Below, piece by piece: positions 22,968-31,305 of a DNA stretch of 52,805 bases (position 1 is its first letter; each line of letters opens with the position of its first letter). A model generated the notes under the pieces. That model worked only from the letters and a program-made list of their open reading frames with translations. It did no database searches and was not told where the DNA came from. The position numbers and the translations under genes are program-made. This DNA comes from Streptantibioticus rubrisoli (lineage in GTDB: Bacteria > Actinomycetota > Actinomycetes > Streptomycetales > Streptomycetaceae): assembly GCF_024436055.1 (NCBI RefSeq), contig NZ_JANFNH010000051.1, positions 1 through 52,805 of the forward strand. Direction: 5' to 3'.

Positions 22968-23311
22968 CGAGATTCCCCTTCTCGCTGAGTCATCGGGGTC
23001 GGCCGGCGGGTCCGCGAACACCCCCTCATCAGGACGTTACGGCCATCCGCCGCCGCCGTCGCCCGGGCGCGCGGTCCTTTTTGCGGCTGGCACACCGAAT
23101 AGGCCAGTAAGCACCGGCGCACGCCCTTCGGGCGGGTGACCCGGTACCGTCCCGCCACTGCCCCGCCGACCAGGCAGAACGGGTGGCCCGCTGGGGAAGA
23201 ACCCAGGAACGCTCCATTCCGCTAAAGCGGCGAAAGGGAGCACAATGGACGTGCGGCCCCCGCGTCGTCAGGCGCGGTGCAGTTGTGTGCGCAGTGAAGG
23301 AGATGAGTCGT

Positions 23312-23764
23312 ATGGCCGACGTCTCACGCCACGCAGGTGATCTTTCGCAGCACCCCGACGTGCACGAGATGCGGGAGCGCTACGCGCGCTTGGAAGCCGG
23401 GCGGAGGGAGATCGCCGTCGACGGACTGGTGCTCCTGGCCGGTCTGTGGTGTGCCATCTCGGCGTGGACGGTCCACTTCAACACGACCCGTCCGGATCTC
23501 ATGATCAACAACCTCATCATCGGCCTGACCGTCGCCGTGATCGGCCTCGGCCTCACCATGGCACCGGCCAGGATGGCGGGCCTGAGCTGGGCCGCTGCCG
23601 CGATGGGGGTCTGGCTGATCATCTCGCCCTGGGTGGTCACCCGCGCGCCCGACGCCGGCATGATCGCGAGCAACGTCGCCGTCGGCGCGGTCATCTGCCT
23701 GCTGGGCCTGGCAGCCGCGGGGATGGTGATGCGGGGCGGCAGGGCACCAACGGCCGCACGATAG
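23312..23764 (+). CDS. SPW-repeat membrane protein
   Basis: A 150-residue integral membrane protein with about four helices. Two SPW-type repeats are visible: LVLLAGLWCAISAWTVHF and AAAMGVWLIISPWVVT. The family (PF03779) has no known biochemical role and is common in actinobacteria. The hydrophilic N-terminus (DVSRHAGDLSQHPDVHEMRE) is probably cytoplasmic. AAGGAG lies 9 bases before the ATG at 23312, which I prefer to the ATG at 23303 because that one would sit directly against the ribosome site. The 345 bp upstream hold no other gene. Confidence 0.85.
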   Translation: MADVSRHAGDLSQHPDVHEMRERYARLEAGRREIAVDGLVLLAGLWCAISAWTVHFNTTRPDLMINNLIIGLTVAVIGLGLTMAPARMAGLSWAAAAMGVWLIISPWVVTRAPDAGMIASNVAVGAVICLLGLAAAGMVMRGGRAPTAAR

Positions 23765-23769
23765 CCCAC

Positions 23770-23795
23770 GGCCGCCCCCTGGGTCGGGGGCGGCC
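23770..23795 (+). terminator. Terminator of the SPW gene
   Basis: A 10 bp perfect stem (GGCCGCCCCC and its complement) with a 6-base loop, 5 bp past the stop. Confidence 0.75.
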
Positions 23796-23897
23796 CCTCC
23801 CGGGGCAAGCCGCAACGGGCGCAGCACACTTGGTGCGAGCCCGCGCGGTGGCCGACCTCAGTGCCGGTAGCCCCGGGCACACGTCCCCAGACATACG

Positions 23898-23933
23898 CGA
23901 GGGCCGCCGCCCGGGTACGGGCGGCGGCCCTCG
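23898..23933 (-). terminator. glnA terminator hairpin
   Basis: A 16 bp perfect stem (CGAGGGCCGCCGCCCG and its complement) with a GGTA loop, about 40 bp downstream of the glnA stop. It could also back up the SPW terminator. Confidence 0.8.
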
Positions 23934-23973
23934 ACGTCATGGATGACGCTGATGCTGCGTCAGTCCGCGCGGC

Positions 23974-25383
23974 TTAGATGTCGAAGTACAGCTCGAACTC
24001 GTGCGGGTGCGGGCGCAGTTGCATCGGGGCGATCTCGTTGGTGCGCTTGTAGTCGATCCAGGTCTCGATCAGGTCAGAGGTGAACACGCCGCCTTGGAGC
24101 AGGTATTCGTGGTCGGCCTCCAGGGCGTCGAGGACCGCGGGGAGGGAGGTCGGGACCTGGGGGACGTTGGCGTGCTCCTCCGGAGCCAGCTCGTAGAGGT
24201 CCTTGTCGACCGGCTCGGCGGGCTCGATCTTGTTCTTGATGCCGTCCAGACCGGCCAGCAGCAGGGCCGAGAAGGCCAGGTACGGGTTGCTGGACGGGTC
24301 GGGGGCGCGGAACTCGATGCGCTTGGCCTTGGGGTTGGCGCCGGTGATCGGGATGCGGATCGCGGCGGAGCGGTTGCGCTGCGAGTAGACCAGGTTGACC
24401 GGGGCCTCGAAGCCGGGGACCAGGCGGTGGTAGGAGTTCACCGTCGGGTTGGTGAAGGCCAGCAGCGACGGGGCGTGCTTGAGGATGCCGCCGATGTAGT
24501 AGCGGGCGGTGTCCGACAGGCCCGCGTAGCCCTGCTCGTCGTAGAACAGCGGCTCGCCCGCGTTCCACAGCGACTGGTGGCAGTGCATGCCCGAACCGTT
24601 GTCACCGAAGATCGGCTTCGGCATGAAGGTCGCGGTCTTGCCGTTGCGCCAGGCCACGTTCTTCACGATGTACTTGAACAGCATGAGGTCGTCGGCGGCG
24701 GCCAGCAGCGTGTTGAACTTGTAGTTGATCTCCGCCTGGCCCGCGGTGCCCACCTCGTGGTGCTGGCGCTCGACCTTCAGACCCGCCTTGTTCAGCTCCA
24801 GGCTGATCTCGGCGCGCAGGTCGGCGAAGTGGTCGACCGGCGGGGCCGGGAAGTAGCCGCCCTTGTAGCGGACCTTGTAACCGCGGTTGTCCTCCAGCGC
24901 GCCGGTGTTCCAGGCGCCCGCCTCGGAGTCGATGTGGTAGAAGGACTCGTTCGACTTGGTCTCGAAGCGCACGTTGTCGAAGACGTAGAACTCCGCCTCG
25001 GGGCCGAAGTACGCGGTGTCCGCGATACCGGTGGAGGCCAGGTAGGCCTCGGCCTTCTTCGCCACGTTCCGCGGGTCACGGCTGTACTGCTCGCCGGTGA
25101 TCGGGTCGTGGATGAAGAAGTTGATGTTGAGCGTCTTGTCCTTGCGGAACGGGTCGAGGCGTGCGGTGGCCAGGTCGGCGCGGAGCGCCATGTCCGACTC
25201 GTGGATCGCCTGGAAACCCCGGATCGAGGAGCCGTCGAACATCAGGTCCTCGGCGGGGTCGAACGCCTCCACCGGCACCGTGAAGTGCTGCATGATGCCG
25301 GGCAGGTCGCAGAACCGGACATCGACGAACTTGACGTCCTCGTCCTGCAGGAACTTCTTGGCCTCGTCGGCGTTCTGGAACAT
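23974..25383 (-). CDS. glnA: Glutamine synthetase type I (GlnA)
   Basis: A 469-residue GSI-beta enzyme that makes glutamine from glutamate, ammonia and ATP; a dodecamer in the cytoplasm. Motifs in order: the [17 protein letters not shown] beta-grasp, [28 protein letters not shown] (metal Glu), [11 protein letters not shown] (His for ammonia/ATP), [14 protein letters not shown] and [19 protein letters not shown]. Counting from the C-terminus, the tyrosine in [11 protein letters not shown] is residue 397, the classical adenylylation site, matching the glnE gene in this window. The ATG at 25383 has GGAG just upstream. The promoter region carries a full two-box GlnR operator. The hairpin downstream isolates it. 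Confidence 0.97.
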   Translation of the reverse strand: MFQNADEAKKFLQDEDVKFVDVRFCDLPGIMQHFTVPVEAFDPAEDLMFDGSSIRGFQAIHESDMALRADLATARLDPFRKDKTLNINFFIHDPITGEQYSRDPRNVAKKAEAYLASTGIADTAYFGPEAEFYVFDNVRFETKSNESFYHIDSEAGAWNTGALEDNRGYKVRYKGGYFPAPPVDHFADLRAEISLELNKAGLKVERQHHEVGTAGQAEINYKFNTLLAAADDLMLFKYIVKNVAWRNGKTATFMPKPIFGDNGSGMHCHQSLWNAGEPLFYDEQGYAGLSDTARYYIGGILKHAPSLLAFTNPTVNSYHRLVPGFEAPVNLVYSQRNRSAAIRIPITGANPKAKRIEFRAPDPSSNPYLAFSALLLAGLDGIKNKIEPAEPVDKDLYELAPEEHANVPQVPTSLPAVLDALEADHEYLLQGGVFTSDLIETWIDYKRTNEIAPMQLRPHPHEFELYFDI

Positions 25384-25480
25384 CCAACTCCTCCTCGGCC
25401 CGGCCTGGCGTGGCTCGGGGCTTGCTGGTCCGTGCGACCAGTGCGGTGGCGCACGCTGGTCCCGACCATATGGATCCGGC

Positions 25481-25518
25481 ATTTCTCAAGGATGACCCAT
25501 TTGTTTCGCAGACGTTAA
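25481..25518 (-). promoter_or_regulatory. Two-box GlnR operator of glnA
   Basis: Read on the minus strand: TTAAC, six bases, GAAAC, six bases, GTCAT, six bases, GAAAT. This is the complete gTnAc-n6-GaAAc-n6-gTnAc-n6-GaAAc arrangement known for GlnR at Streptomyces glnA promoters, about 100 bp before the start codon. Confidence 0.8.
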
Positions 25519-25583
25519 CCGCCGCATGCTCAGGTCGATGGGGCCGACACTTGGCGCCTGGCCGGGGGCAGTACCTTGGACGG

Positions 25584-26051
25584 GTGGACAAACGGGAAGC
25601 TTTGGGATCGTGGATCTCCGGCCCGCGTGCGGCGGCCGAGCAGATGGGCGCCGACTTCGGCTACCGGGGCAAGCGCCTGGGGCTGCCCCAGGAGGGGCCC
25701 GGCTCCATCGCGCCGGTCGGTCGGCGGATCGCGGCGCTGTGTGTCGACTGGGCGCTGTGCCTGCTGATCGCATACGGCCTGCTGGCCCACGGCAACACGC
25801 AGGCGGCCAGCAACTGGACCTTCGCCCTGTTCGGGGTGGTCAGTCTGCTCACCGTCGGAACGGTGGGCTGCACCCCCGGCAAGCGACTGCTGGGCCTGCG
25901 AGTGGTCCGGGAGGACGGCGGACGGCTGGGCGTCGGGGCGGTGGTGCTGCGCACCGTGCTGCTGCTCCTGGTCGTACCGGCGGCCGTTTGGGACCGGGAC
26001 AGCCGGGGGCTGCACGACAAGGCGGCGCGCGCCGTACAGGTGCGGATCTAG
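25584..26051 (+). CDS. RDD-family membrane protein
   Basis: A 155-residue protein with an RDD domain. After a soluble 45-residue N-terminus come IAPVGRRIAALCVDWALCLL (the R...D pair in helix 1), a second helix (FALFGVVSLLTVGTVG), then TPGKRLLGLRVVREDGG and a final helix, ending in WDRDSRGLHDKAARAVQV, the characteristic closing segment. The family is poorly defined functionally; some members act in ion exchange. The GTG at 25584 is chosen because the region upstream is the glnA promoter. Next to glnA and the DUF4191 gene this order is conserved in Streptomyces. Confidence 0.88.
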   Translation: MDKREALGSWISGPRAAAEQMGADFGYRGKRLGLPQEGPGSIAPVGRRIAALCVDWALCLLIAYGLLAHGNTQAASNWTFALFGVVSLLTVGTVGCTPGKRLLGLRVVREDGGRLGVGAVVLRTVLLLLVVPAAVWDRDSRGLHDKAARAVQVRI

Positions 26052-26062
26052 CGCCGATGACA

Positions 26063-26104
26063 CGCGAAAGGGGTTCGGGGCGGATGCCCCGAACCCCTTT
26101 CGCG
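26063..26104. terminator. Bidirectional terminator between RDD and DUF4191 genes
   Basis: A 19 bp perfect stem (CGCGAAAGGGGTTCGGGGC and its complement) with a GGAT loop, between two converging genes. Confidence 0.9.
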
Positions 26105-26113
26105 TCCGCTGTG

Positions 26114-26800
26114 TCAGCGCATCTTGCCGTTCCTCGGCATCCGCGCGCTCTTCGGCATCGGCCCCTTCGGGACCGGCATGTTGCTCATCAGGTCGCCGAG
26201 CGCCTTGAGCCGGTCGTTGATCTCGGTGACCTTCTGACCGGGCAGCACCCGCGGCAGCTTCAGCAGCGTGGTGCGGATCTTCTTCAGCGACACCTCGCCC
26301 TCGCCGTTGCCGACGATGATGTCGGTGACCGGGGCTTCCACGGCGATCCGCGCCATCTTCTTCTTCTCCGCGGCCAGCAGGGCCTTCACCCGGTTCGGGT
26401 TGCCCTCGCCGACCAGCACGATCCCGGCCCGGCCGACCGCGCGGTGCACCAGGTCCTGGTTGCGGTTCATCGCCACCGCGGGCGTGACCGTCCAGCCGCG
26501 CCCGACGTTCTCCAGCACCGCCGCCGCGGCGCCCGGCTGGTCCTCCATCTGACCGAAGGCGGCCCGCTCGGCCCGGCGGCCGAAGACGATCGCCATCGCG
26601 AGGAAGGCCAGCAGGAAGCCCAGGATGCCCGCGTAAACGGGGTGACCGATCAAGAAGCCGATGGCGAGGAGCACACCGAAGGTCACGATGCCCACACCGG
26701 CCACGATGAGGCCGACCTTGGGGTCGACCCGCCGGGTCATCTTGTAGGTCAGACCGATCTGCTTCAGCCGACCGGGGTTCTCAGATTTCTCCCTCGCCAT
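26114..26800 (-). CDS. DUF4191 membrane protein
   Basis: A 228-residue actinobacterial protein of unknown function. A short basic N-terminus (REKSENPGRLKQIGLTYKM) precedes two membrane helices (LIVAGVGIVTFGVLLAIGF and VYAGILGFLLAFLAMAIVF). A soluble C-domain then contains RGWTVTPAVAMNRNQDLVHR and GIVLVGEGNPNRVKALLAAE and ends with basic RMPRNGKMR. The pattern and the position between lipA and glnA are conserved in actinobacteria. I chose ATG at 26800 over the earlier ORF start because the conserved sequence begins there. A 22 bp tandem array lies 55 bp upstream of the start, in its promoter region. Confidence 0.85.
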   Translation of the reverse strand: MAREKSENPGRLKQIGLTYKMTRRVDPKVGLIVAGVGIVTFGVLLAIGFLIGHPVYAGILGFLLAFLAMAIVFGRRAERAAFGQMEDQPGAAAAVLENVGRGWTVTPAVAMNRNQDLVHRAVGRAGIVLVGEGNPNRVKALLAAEKKKMARIAVEAPVTDIIVGNGEGEVSLKKIRTTLLKLPRVLPGQKVTEINDRLKALGDLMSNMPVPKGPMPKSARMPRNGKMR

Positions 26801-26854
26801 GCCGCACAGGATACGTGGCTCGAACGGTTGAGGCGCCACCGGATGGTGACGCCC

Positions 26855-26964
26855 CAATCGACTCAACCGTCGGCGCCAACCGACTCAACCGTCGGCGCCA
26901 ACCGACTCAACCGTCGGCGCCAACCGACTCAACCGTCGGCGCCAACCGACTCAACCGTCGGCGC
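26855..26964. repeat. Five tandem copies of a 22 bp repeat
   Basis: Five head-to-tail units of 22 bp (for example CAACCGACTCAACCGTCGG followed by CGC), all identical except T for C at position 4 of the first. Each unit contains the inverted repeat CCGAC-tcaacc-GTCGG. The last unit covers the Ala-Asp-Gly-stop end of the small gene at 26951, whose 3' sequence seems to be the source of the unit. Confidence 0.95.
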
Positions 26965-27172
26965 CGTCCCGCCCGAGGGCGTCCAGGACGTGCTGAGCCT
27001 CGCGGCGGTCCTTGGCGCGCCTTCGGTCCTCCAGGACAGCCGTCCAGGCGTTGCGCCGGGCGGTCTGCTGGCCGCCGCGCAACAGGAACGCCTCCACGGC
27101 GCGCAGCGCGCCGGTGACGGATGCGGTGGTGGCGGTAGAGCTCGCATGTGCATGCGCGGGGTGCGCCTGCAT
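26951..27172 (-). CDS. Small conserved actinobacterial protein
   Basis: A 73-residue hydrophilic protein with a His/Ala-rich start (MQAHPAHAHASS), a central helix VTGALRAVEAFLLRGGQQTA and a charged end (LEDRRRAKDRREAQHVLDAL). Streptomyces have a small gene in the same place between lipA and the DUF4191 gene. I recall the S. coelicolor counterpart (SCO2195) being listed as GlnR-controlled, which should be checked. GGGAGA lies about 6 bases before the ATG. The stop codon falls in the last copy of the 22 bp tandem array. A GlnR-like sequence lies 100 bp upstream. Function unknown; a role in nitrogen control is inference. Confidence 0.75.
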   Translation of the reverse strand: MQAHPAHAHASSTATTASVTGALRAVEAFLLRGGQQTARRNAWTAVLEDRRRAKDRREAQHVLDALGRDGADG

Positions 27173-27270
27173 GGTCGGTCTCCCTCGGGCCGGAGAAACG
27201 GCAGGACTGTGCTCGTACCTCAAGGACTCGTGCCTGGGTTCGGGGCTCGTACCCAGGATCACCACATTGT

Positions 27271-27286
27271 GTTACCAGCCGGTGAC
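27271..27286 (-). promoter_or_regulatory. Possible GlnR half-operator before the small gene
   Basis: On the minus strand GTCAC, six bases, GTAAC resembles gTnAC-n6-GaAAC with one mismatch. The next expected box is not convincing, so this is weaker than the sites at glnA and glnA2. Confidence 0.35.
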
Positions 27287-27405
27287 GGACCGGTCAAACG
27301 GTCGTGAATCCCTAGCACGGTCTTTGCGCCCGAGCGCCGCGCCCTTTACGCGTCCTACGCCCGTGGCGCGCACCACACCCGCGCGCCCTGCGTCCGCAAC
27401 TCGCC

Positions 27406-28359
27406 CTACGCCGCGGCCCGGCTGCGGCGCTCGATCGCCTGCTGGTAGAGCCGCCCCGCGCGGTACGAGGAGCGCACCAGCGGGCCGGACATGACGCCCG
27501 CGTAACCGATCTCCTCGGCCTCTTCCCTGAGCTCGACGAACTCGGCGGGCTTCACCCAGCGCTCGACGGGGTGGTGCCGCAGGCTCGGCCGCAGGTACTG
27601 GGTGATGGTGATCAGTTCGCACCCGGCGTCGTACAGGTCCTGAAGTGCCCCGCTGATCTCCTCGCGGGTCTCGCCCATGCCGAGGATCAGGTTGGACTTG
27701 GTCACCAGGCCCGCCTCACGCGCCTTGGTGATGACCTCCAGGGAGCGCTCGTAGCGGAAGCCGGGCCGGATCCGCTTGAAGATCCGCGGCACCGTCTCCA
27801 CGTTGTGCGCCAGCACCTCGGGGCGCGCCGAGAAGACCTCGGCGAGCTGCTCGGGGACCGCGTTGAAGTCCGGGATCAGCAGCTCGACCTTGGTGCGGCC
27901 GCTCTCGCGGTCCGCGGTCATCGCGTGGATCTGGCGCACCGTCTCGGCGTACAGCCAGGCGCCGCCGTCCTCCAGGTCGTCCCGGGCGACACCGGTGATG
28001 GTGGCGTAGTTGAGGTCCATGGTGACCACCGACTCGCCCACCCGACGCGGCTCGTCGCGGTCCAGCGCCTGCGGCTTGCCGGTGTCGATCTGGCAGAAGT
28101 CACAGCGCCGGGTGCACTGGTCGCCGCCGATGAGGAAGGTCGCCTCGCGGTCCTCCCAGCACTCGTAGATGTTCGGGCAGCCCGCCTCCTGGCACACGGT
28201 GTGCAGGCCCTCGCGCTTCACCAGGCTGTGCAGCTCGGTGTACTCGGGGCCCATCTTCGCCCGGGTCTTGATCCACTCGGGCTTGCGCTCGATGGGGGTC
28301 TGGCTGTTGCGGACCTCCAGGCGCAGCAGCTTGCGTCCGTCGGGTGCGACTGCGGACAC
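27406..28359 (-). CDS. lipA: Lipoyl synthase
   Basis: A 317-residue radical-SAM enzyme that inserts two sulfurs into protein-bound octanoate to make the lipoyl cofactor. Both iron-sulfur clusters are readable: the auxiliary [12 protein letters not shown] (C-x4-C-x5-C) and the SAM-binding CTRRCDFC (C-x3-C-x2-C). [14 protein letters not shown] and [16 protein letters not shown] complete the family pattern, and the C-terminal [11 protein letters not shown] contains the conserved R-S-S-Y. The GTG start at 28359 is preceded by AGGGAG. lipB lies 117 bp upstream on the same strand, so the two may be co-transcribed. Confidence 0.97.
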   Translation of the reverse strand: MSAVAPDGRKLLRLEVRNSQTPIERKPEWIKTRAKMGPEYTELHSLVKREGLHTVCQEAGCPNIYECWEDREATFLIGGDQCTRRCDFCQIDTGKPQALDRDEPRRVGESVVTMDLNYATITGVARDDLEDGGAWLYAETVRQIHAMTADRESGRTKVELLIPDFNAVPEQLAEVFSARPEVLAHNVETVPRIFKRIRPGFRYERSLEVITKAREAGLVTKSNLILGMGETREEISGALQDLYDAGCELITITQYLRPSLRHHPVERWVKPAEFVELREEAEEIGYAGVMSGPLVRSSYRAGRLYQQAIERRSRAAA

Positions 28360-28476
28360 GGCGGGCTCCCTGTGACTTCGATTCTTCGGCGTACACCAGG
28401 GTACGCCCGTTGTTTACACGCCTTCCGCCCTAGGGAACCCGCGACCTGGCGGGGGCATTCCCTTGGGTGGAAGGGC

Positions 28477-29259
28477 TCATACGGCGCGCGGCAGCGGTAC
28501 CGCCGAGGTCAGCACCTCGCGCAGGTGCTTCTCCACCACCGGCAGTACCTCGGTCACCGCCACGTCACGGCCCAGCTCGTTGGAGAGCGAGGTGACCCCG
28601 GCGTCCCGGATGCCGCAGGGCACGATCCGGTCGAACCAGGTGTTGTCCGGATTGCAGTTGAGGGCGAAGCCGTGCATCGTCACGCCCTTGGCGACCCGGA
28701 TGCCGATGGCGGCCAGCTTGCGGTCCTCCCGGCGCTGGCCCGCGTTGGACGGGGCGTACTCGGGACCGCTGAGCCGGGGGTCGAACTCCTCGTCGTGCAG
28801 CCGGGGGTCGAAGTCCAACGTCAGCCCCGAAACCGCCGGGCGCTCGTCCAGCGGGTCTCCGAGCACCCACACCCCGCTGCGCCCCTCGACACGGGTGGTC
28901 TCCAGACCGAACTCCGCGCAGGCCCGGATCAGCGCCTCCTCAAGCCGCCGTACGTGGGCGACCACGTCGACCGGGCGCGGGAGCTTCAGGATCGGGTAGC
29001 CCACCAGCTGGCCCGGACCGTGCCAGGTGATCTTGCCACCGCGGTCCACGTCCACCACCGGAGTGCCGTCCAGCGGGCGCTCGCTCGGCTCCGTGCGGCG
29101 ACCCGCCGTGTAGACCGGCGGGTGCTCCAGCAGCAGGCAGGTGTCCGGGAGTTCGTCCGCGAAACGGGCGGCGTGCACCCGGCGCTGCTCCTGCCAGGCC
29201 TCCTGGTACTCGACTGCGTCCGGCCCGAATCCCAGGTGGACGAAGCGCAGGTCACTCAC
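28477..29259 (-). CDS. lipB: Lipoyl(octanoyl) transferase
   Basis: A 260-residue enzyme that moves octanoate from acyl carrier protein to lipoyl domains, the step before LipA. Visible features are [15 protein letters not shown], the [20 protein letters not shown] active-site loop, the catalytic Lys in [17 protein letters not shown], and the acyl-accepting Cys in FDRIVPCGI. The GTG at 29259 is the start: AAGGAG lies 5 bases upstream and the conserved LRFVHLGFG strand follows at once. The ORF could extend to 29400, but that DNA contains short direct repeats and poor coding signal. Probable substrates in this window are the two lipoyl domains of SucB. Confidence 0.96.
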   Translation of the reverse strand: MSDLRFVHLGFGPDAVEYQEAWQEQRRVHAARFADELPDTCLLLEHPPVYTAGRRTEPSERPLDGTPVVDVDRGGKITWHGPGQLVGYPILKLPRPVDVVAHVRRLEEALIRACAEFGLETTRVEGRSGVWVLGDPLDERPAVSGLTLDFDPRLHDEEFDPRLSGPEYAPSNAGQRREDRKLAAIGIRVAKGVTMHGFALNCNPDNTWFDRIVPCGIRDAGVTSLSNELGRDVAVTEVLPVVEKHLREVLTSAVPLPRAV

Positions 29260-29395
29260 GCTGTCTCCTTGTTCGCTTCTCCGCCCGCGCGGCGTTGGTG
29301 CGGCGTTCGCGGTCGTGTGCGGCTGGTCGGCCGGGCGTGCGTCGCTCACGCTGTCTCCGCGCGTGCGTCGCTCACAGCGGCTCCCCAGGTTTTGC

Positions 29396-29438
29396 CTCAA
29401 AGCGCCGTAAGCCGTTTTGGCTCAAAGCGCCGTAAGCC
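29396..29438. repeat. Short direct repeat upstream of lipB
   Basis: CTCAAAGCGCCGTAAGCC occurs twice (29396-29413 and 29421-29438), a 25 bp period, in the 516 bp intergenic region between lipB and the TPR regulator. Just beside it GTCGCTCACGCTGTCTCC echoes the lipB start region. No gene is seen in 29260-29775. Confidence 0.8.
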
Positions 29439-29775
29439 ACTCTACGGCCGAGCCTCGCGTGGCCGAGAGGCGGCTGCGCTTTTACCACGCCAACCCGGGC
29501 GGACGGATGGATTCCGGGGCGGTGCACCGGAGTGGTTCACCCATTTCGGCGAATGCGGGGCAGGTGCGGCGAAGTGGGCGGTGCGGACAGTTACATTCGC
29601 GCCGATCCCGGCGCTCGACGACCGACCGAGCGCCGGGCTCAAGCACCGCCTGAGCACCGCACGACACCACCCGCGCAGCACCGTCCAGCACGCCACACAA
29701 CGCCACACCACGCAGCACCCAGACCCACCGCCGACCGCGTACCGCCATCCCTCCGAGGAGGGGACCGCACTGCAC

Positions 29776-31263
29776 ATGACGGATCGAACCTCGCAGCGTC
29801 CACCGAACCGCCAGCTCGCCCAACTCATCGCCGAGGCGGGATTCTCCAACGCGGGCCTGGCCCGCCGGGTCGACCAGCTCGGCGTCGAGCACGGCCTCGA
29901 CCTGCGTTACGACAAGACCTCGGTCACCCGCTGGCTACGCGGCCAACAGCCGCGCGGTACCACCCCGGCACTGATCGCCGAGGTCTTCACCCGCCGCCTG
30001 GGCCGTCGGCTGTCCGCCCAGGACCTCGGCCTGGACGCCTGTGCGCCGGTGTACGCCGGGCTTGAGTTCGCCGCCACCCCGGAAGAGGCGGTGGACATCG
30101 TCAGCGGCCTGTGGCGCAAGGACACCGGCAGCCAGGCCGAACTCCGCAGGATCGCCTTCACCCCGGCCGGACTCGTCGTACCCAGCCGGGACTGGCTGAT
30201 CGGCCGCCCCGACGACCGGGTCGCCCGCGGCCCCGGCAGCGGGCAGGACACCGCGTCCGACGGCCCGCAGCTGGCCGCCCGGGTCCCCGCCCAGACCCGT
30301 GGCCGACAGGGCCCGGGCGGACGTGGCGGACCGGCCCGTGAGCCGGGGCGCAGGGTGAGCGCGGGGGACATCCACGCGCTGCGCTCGGTGGGCGAGCTGT
30401 TCCGCTCGCTGGACCACGCGTACGGCGGCGGCCACGCCCGGCAGGCCCTGGTGCGCTACCTGGAGCACGAGGCCGAGCCGATGCTGCGCGGCACGTACGG
30501 GGCGGCGCTCGGCCGTCGGCTGTTCGCCGCCGCCGCCGACCTGACCCGGCTGGCCGGGTGGACGTCCTACGACATCGGCGCGCACGGGCTCGCCCAGCGG
30601 TACTTCGTGCAGTCGCTGCGGCTCGCGCAGGCCGCCGCCGACCGAGTCTACGGCGGATACGTGCTGGTCACCATGAGCCGCCAGGCGGTCTACCTCGGCC
30701 ACGGCCGGGAGGCCGTCCAACTCGCCCGGGTCGCCCAGCAGGGCGTGGGTACCGGCGCGCCCGCGGTCGTCCAGGCGCTGCTGCACGCGGCCGAGGCGCG
30801 CGGCCACGGGCTGCTGGGCGACGCGCGGGCCTGCGCCGCCTCGCTGGCCCGCGCCGAACGGGCGCTGGAGGCGGCCCGGCCGGGGGACGAGACGCCGTAC
30901 TGGGCGCGGTTCTTCGACGAGGCGCAACTCGCCGACGAGTTCGCCCACTGCCACCGCGACCTGCAGCAGTACCGGGCCGCCGCCCAGCACGCCGAGCGCT
31001 CGCTGCAACTGCGCGCGACGGCCTACGCGCGCAGCCGGGTGTTCTGCCGTACCGTGCTGGCCACCGCCCGGCTCGGCCTCGGCGAGCTGGAGCAGGCCTG
31101 CGCCCTCGCCTCGGAAGCGCTGCAACAGGCCTCCGAGATGCGGTCGGTACGGGCGCTGGAGTACCTACGGGACTTCGGCCGCCGGGTCGAGCCGTACCGG
31201 GACGCACCCCCGGTACGGGCCTTCCACGAGCGCGCCGCGTCGCTCGGCGTCCCGATGGGCTGA
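29776..31263 (+). CDS. NsdA-like regulator with HTH and TPR region
   Basis: A 495-residue cytoplasmic regulator. The N-terminal 70 residues look like a helix-turn-helix (LAQLIAEAGFSNAGLARRVD, then YDKTSVTRWLRGQQPRGTTP). A Gly/Arg-rich linker follows around 165-195, and from about 210 on there are TPR-like helical repeats (YGGYVLVTMSRQAVYLGHGR, YRAAAQHAERSLQL, LGELEQACALASEALQQA). The architecture matches Streptomyces regulators related to NsdA, which influence sporulation and antibiotic production; this is family resemblance, not orthology. AGGAGGGG lies 13 bases before the ATG at 29776, rather far, so a start at the nearby CTG cannot be excluded. It ends at a strong bidirectional hairpin. 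Confidence 0.82.
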   Translation: MTDRTSQRPPNRQLAQLIAEAGFSNAGLARRVDQLGVEHGLDLRYDKTSVTRWLRGQQPRGTTPALIAEVFTRRLGRRLSAQDLGLDACAPVYAGLEFAATPEEAVDIVSGLWRKDTGSQAELRRIAFTPAGLVVPSRDWLIGRPDDRVARGPGSGQDTASDGPQLAARVPAQTRGRQGPGGRGGPAREPGRRVSAGDIHALRSVGELFRSLDHAYGGGHARQALVRYLEHEAEPMLRGTYGAALGRRLFAAAADLTRLAGWTSYDIGAHGLAQRYFVQSLRLAQAAADRVYGGYVLVTMSRQAVYLGHGREAVQLARVAQQGVGTGAPAVVQALLHAAEARGHGLLGDARACAASLARAERALEAARPGDETPYWARFFDEAQLADEFAHCHRDLQQYRAAAQHAERSLQLRATAYARSRVFCRTVLATARLGLGELEQACALASEALQQASEMRSVRALEYLRDFGRRVEPYRDAPPVRAFHERAASLGVPMG

Positions 31264-31268
31264 CCCAA

Positions 31269-31299
31269 GGGCGGGCCGTATACGACGTACGGCCCGCCC
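31269..31299. terminator. Bidirectional terminator
   Basis: A 12 bp perfect stem (GGGCGGGCCGTA and its complement) with a 7-base loop between the converging TPR regulator and FAD oxidoreductase genes. Confidence 0.85.
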
Positions 31300-31305
31300 G
31301 CGTCG

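Noticed and set aside
26855-26964. Five 22 bp repeats that could suggest a CRISPR array
   Set aside because: The units are directly adjacent with no spacers, and no cas genes are nearby.
27571-29775. The 1230-codon plus-strand frame reaching from lipA to the TPR regulator
   Set aside because: The first 735 codons are antisense to lipA and lipB; only the part from 29776 has domain content.
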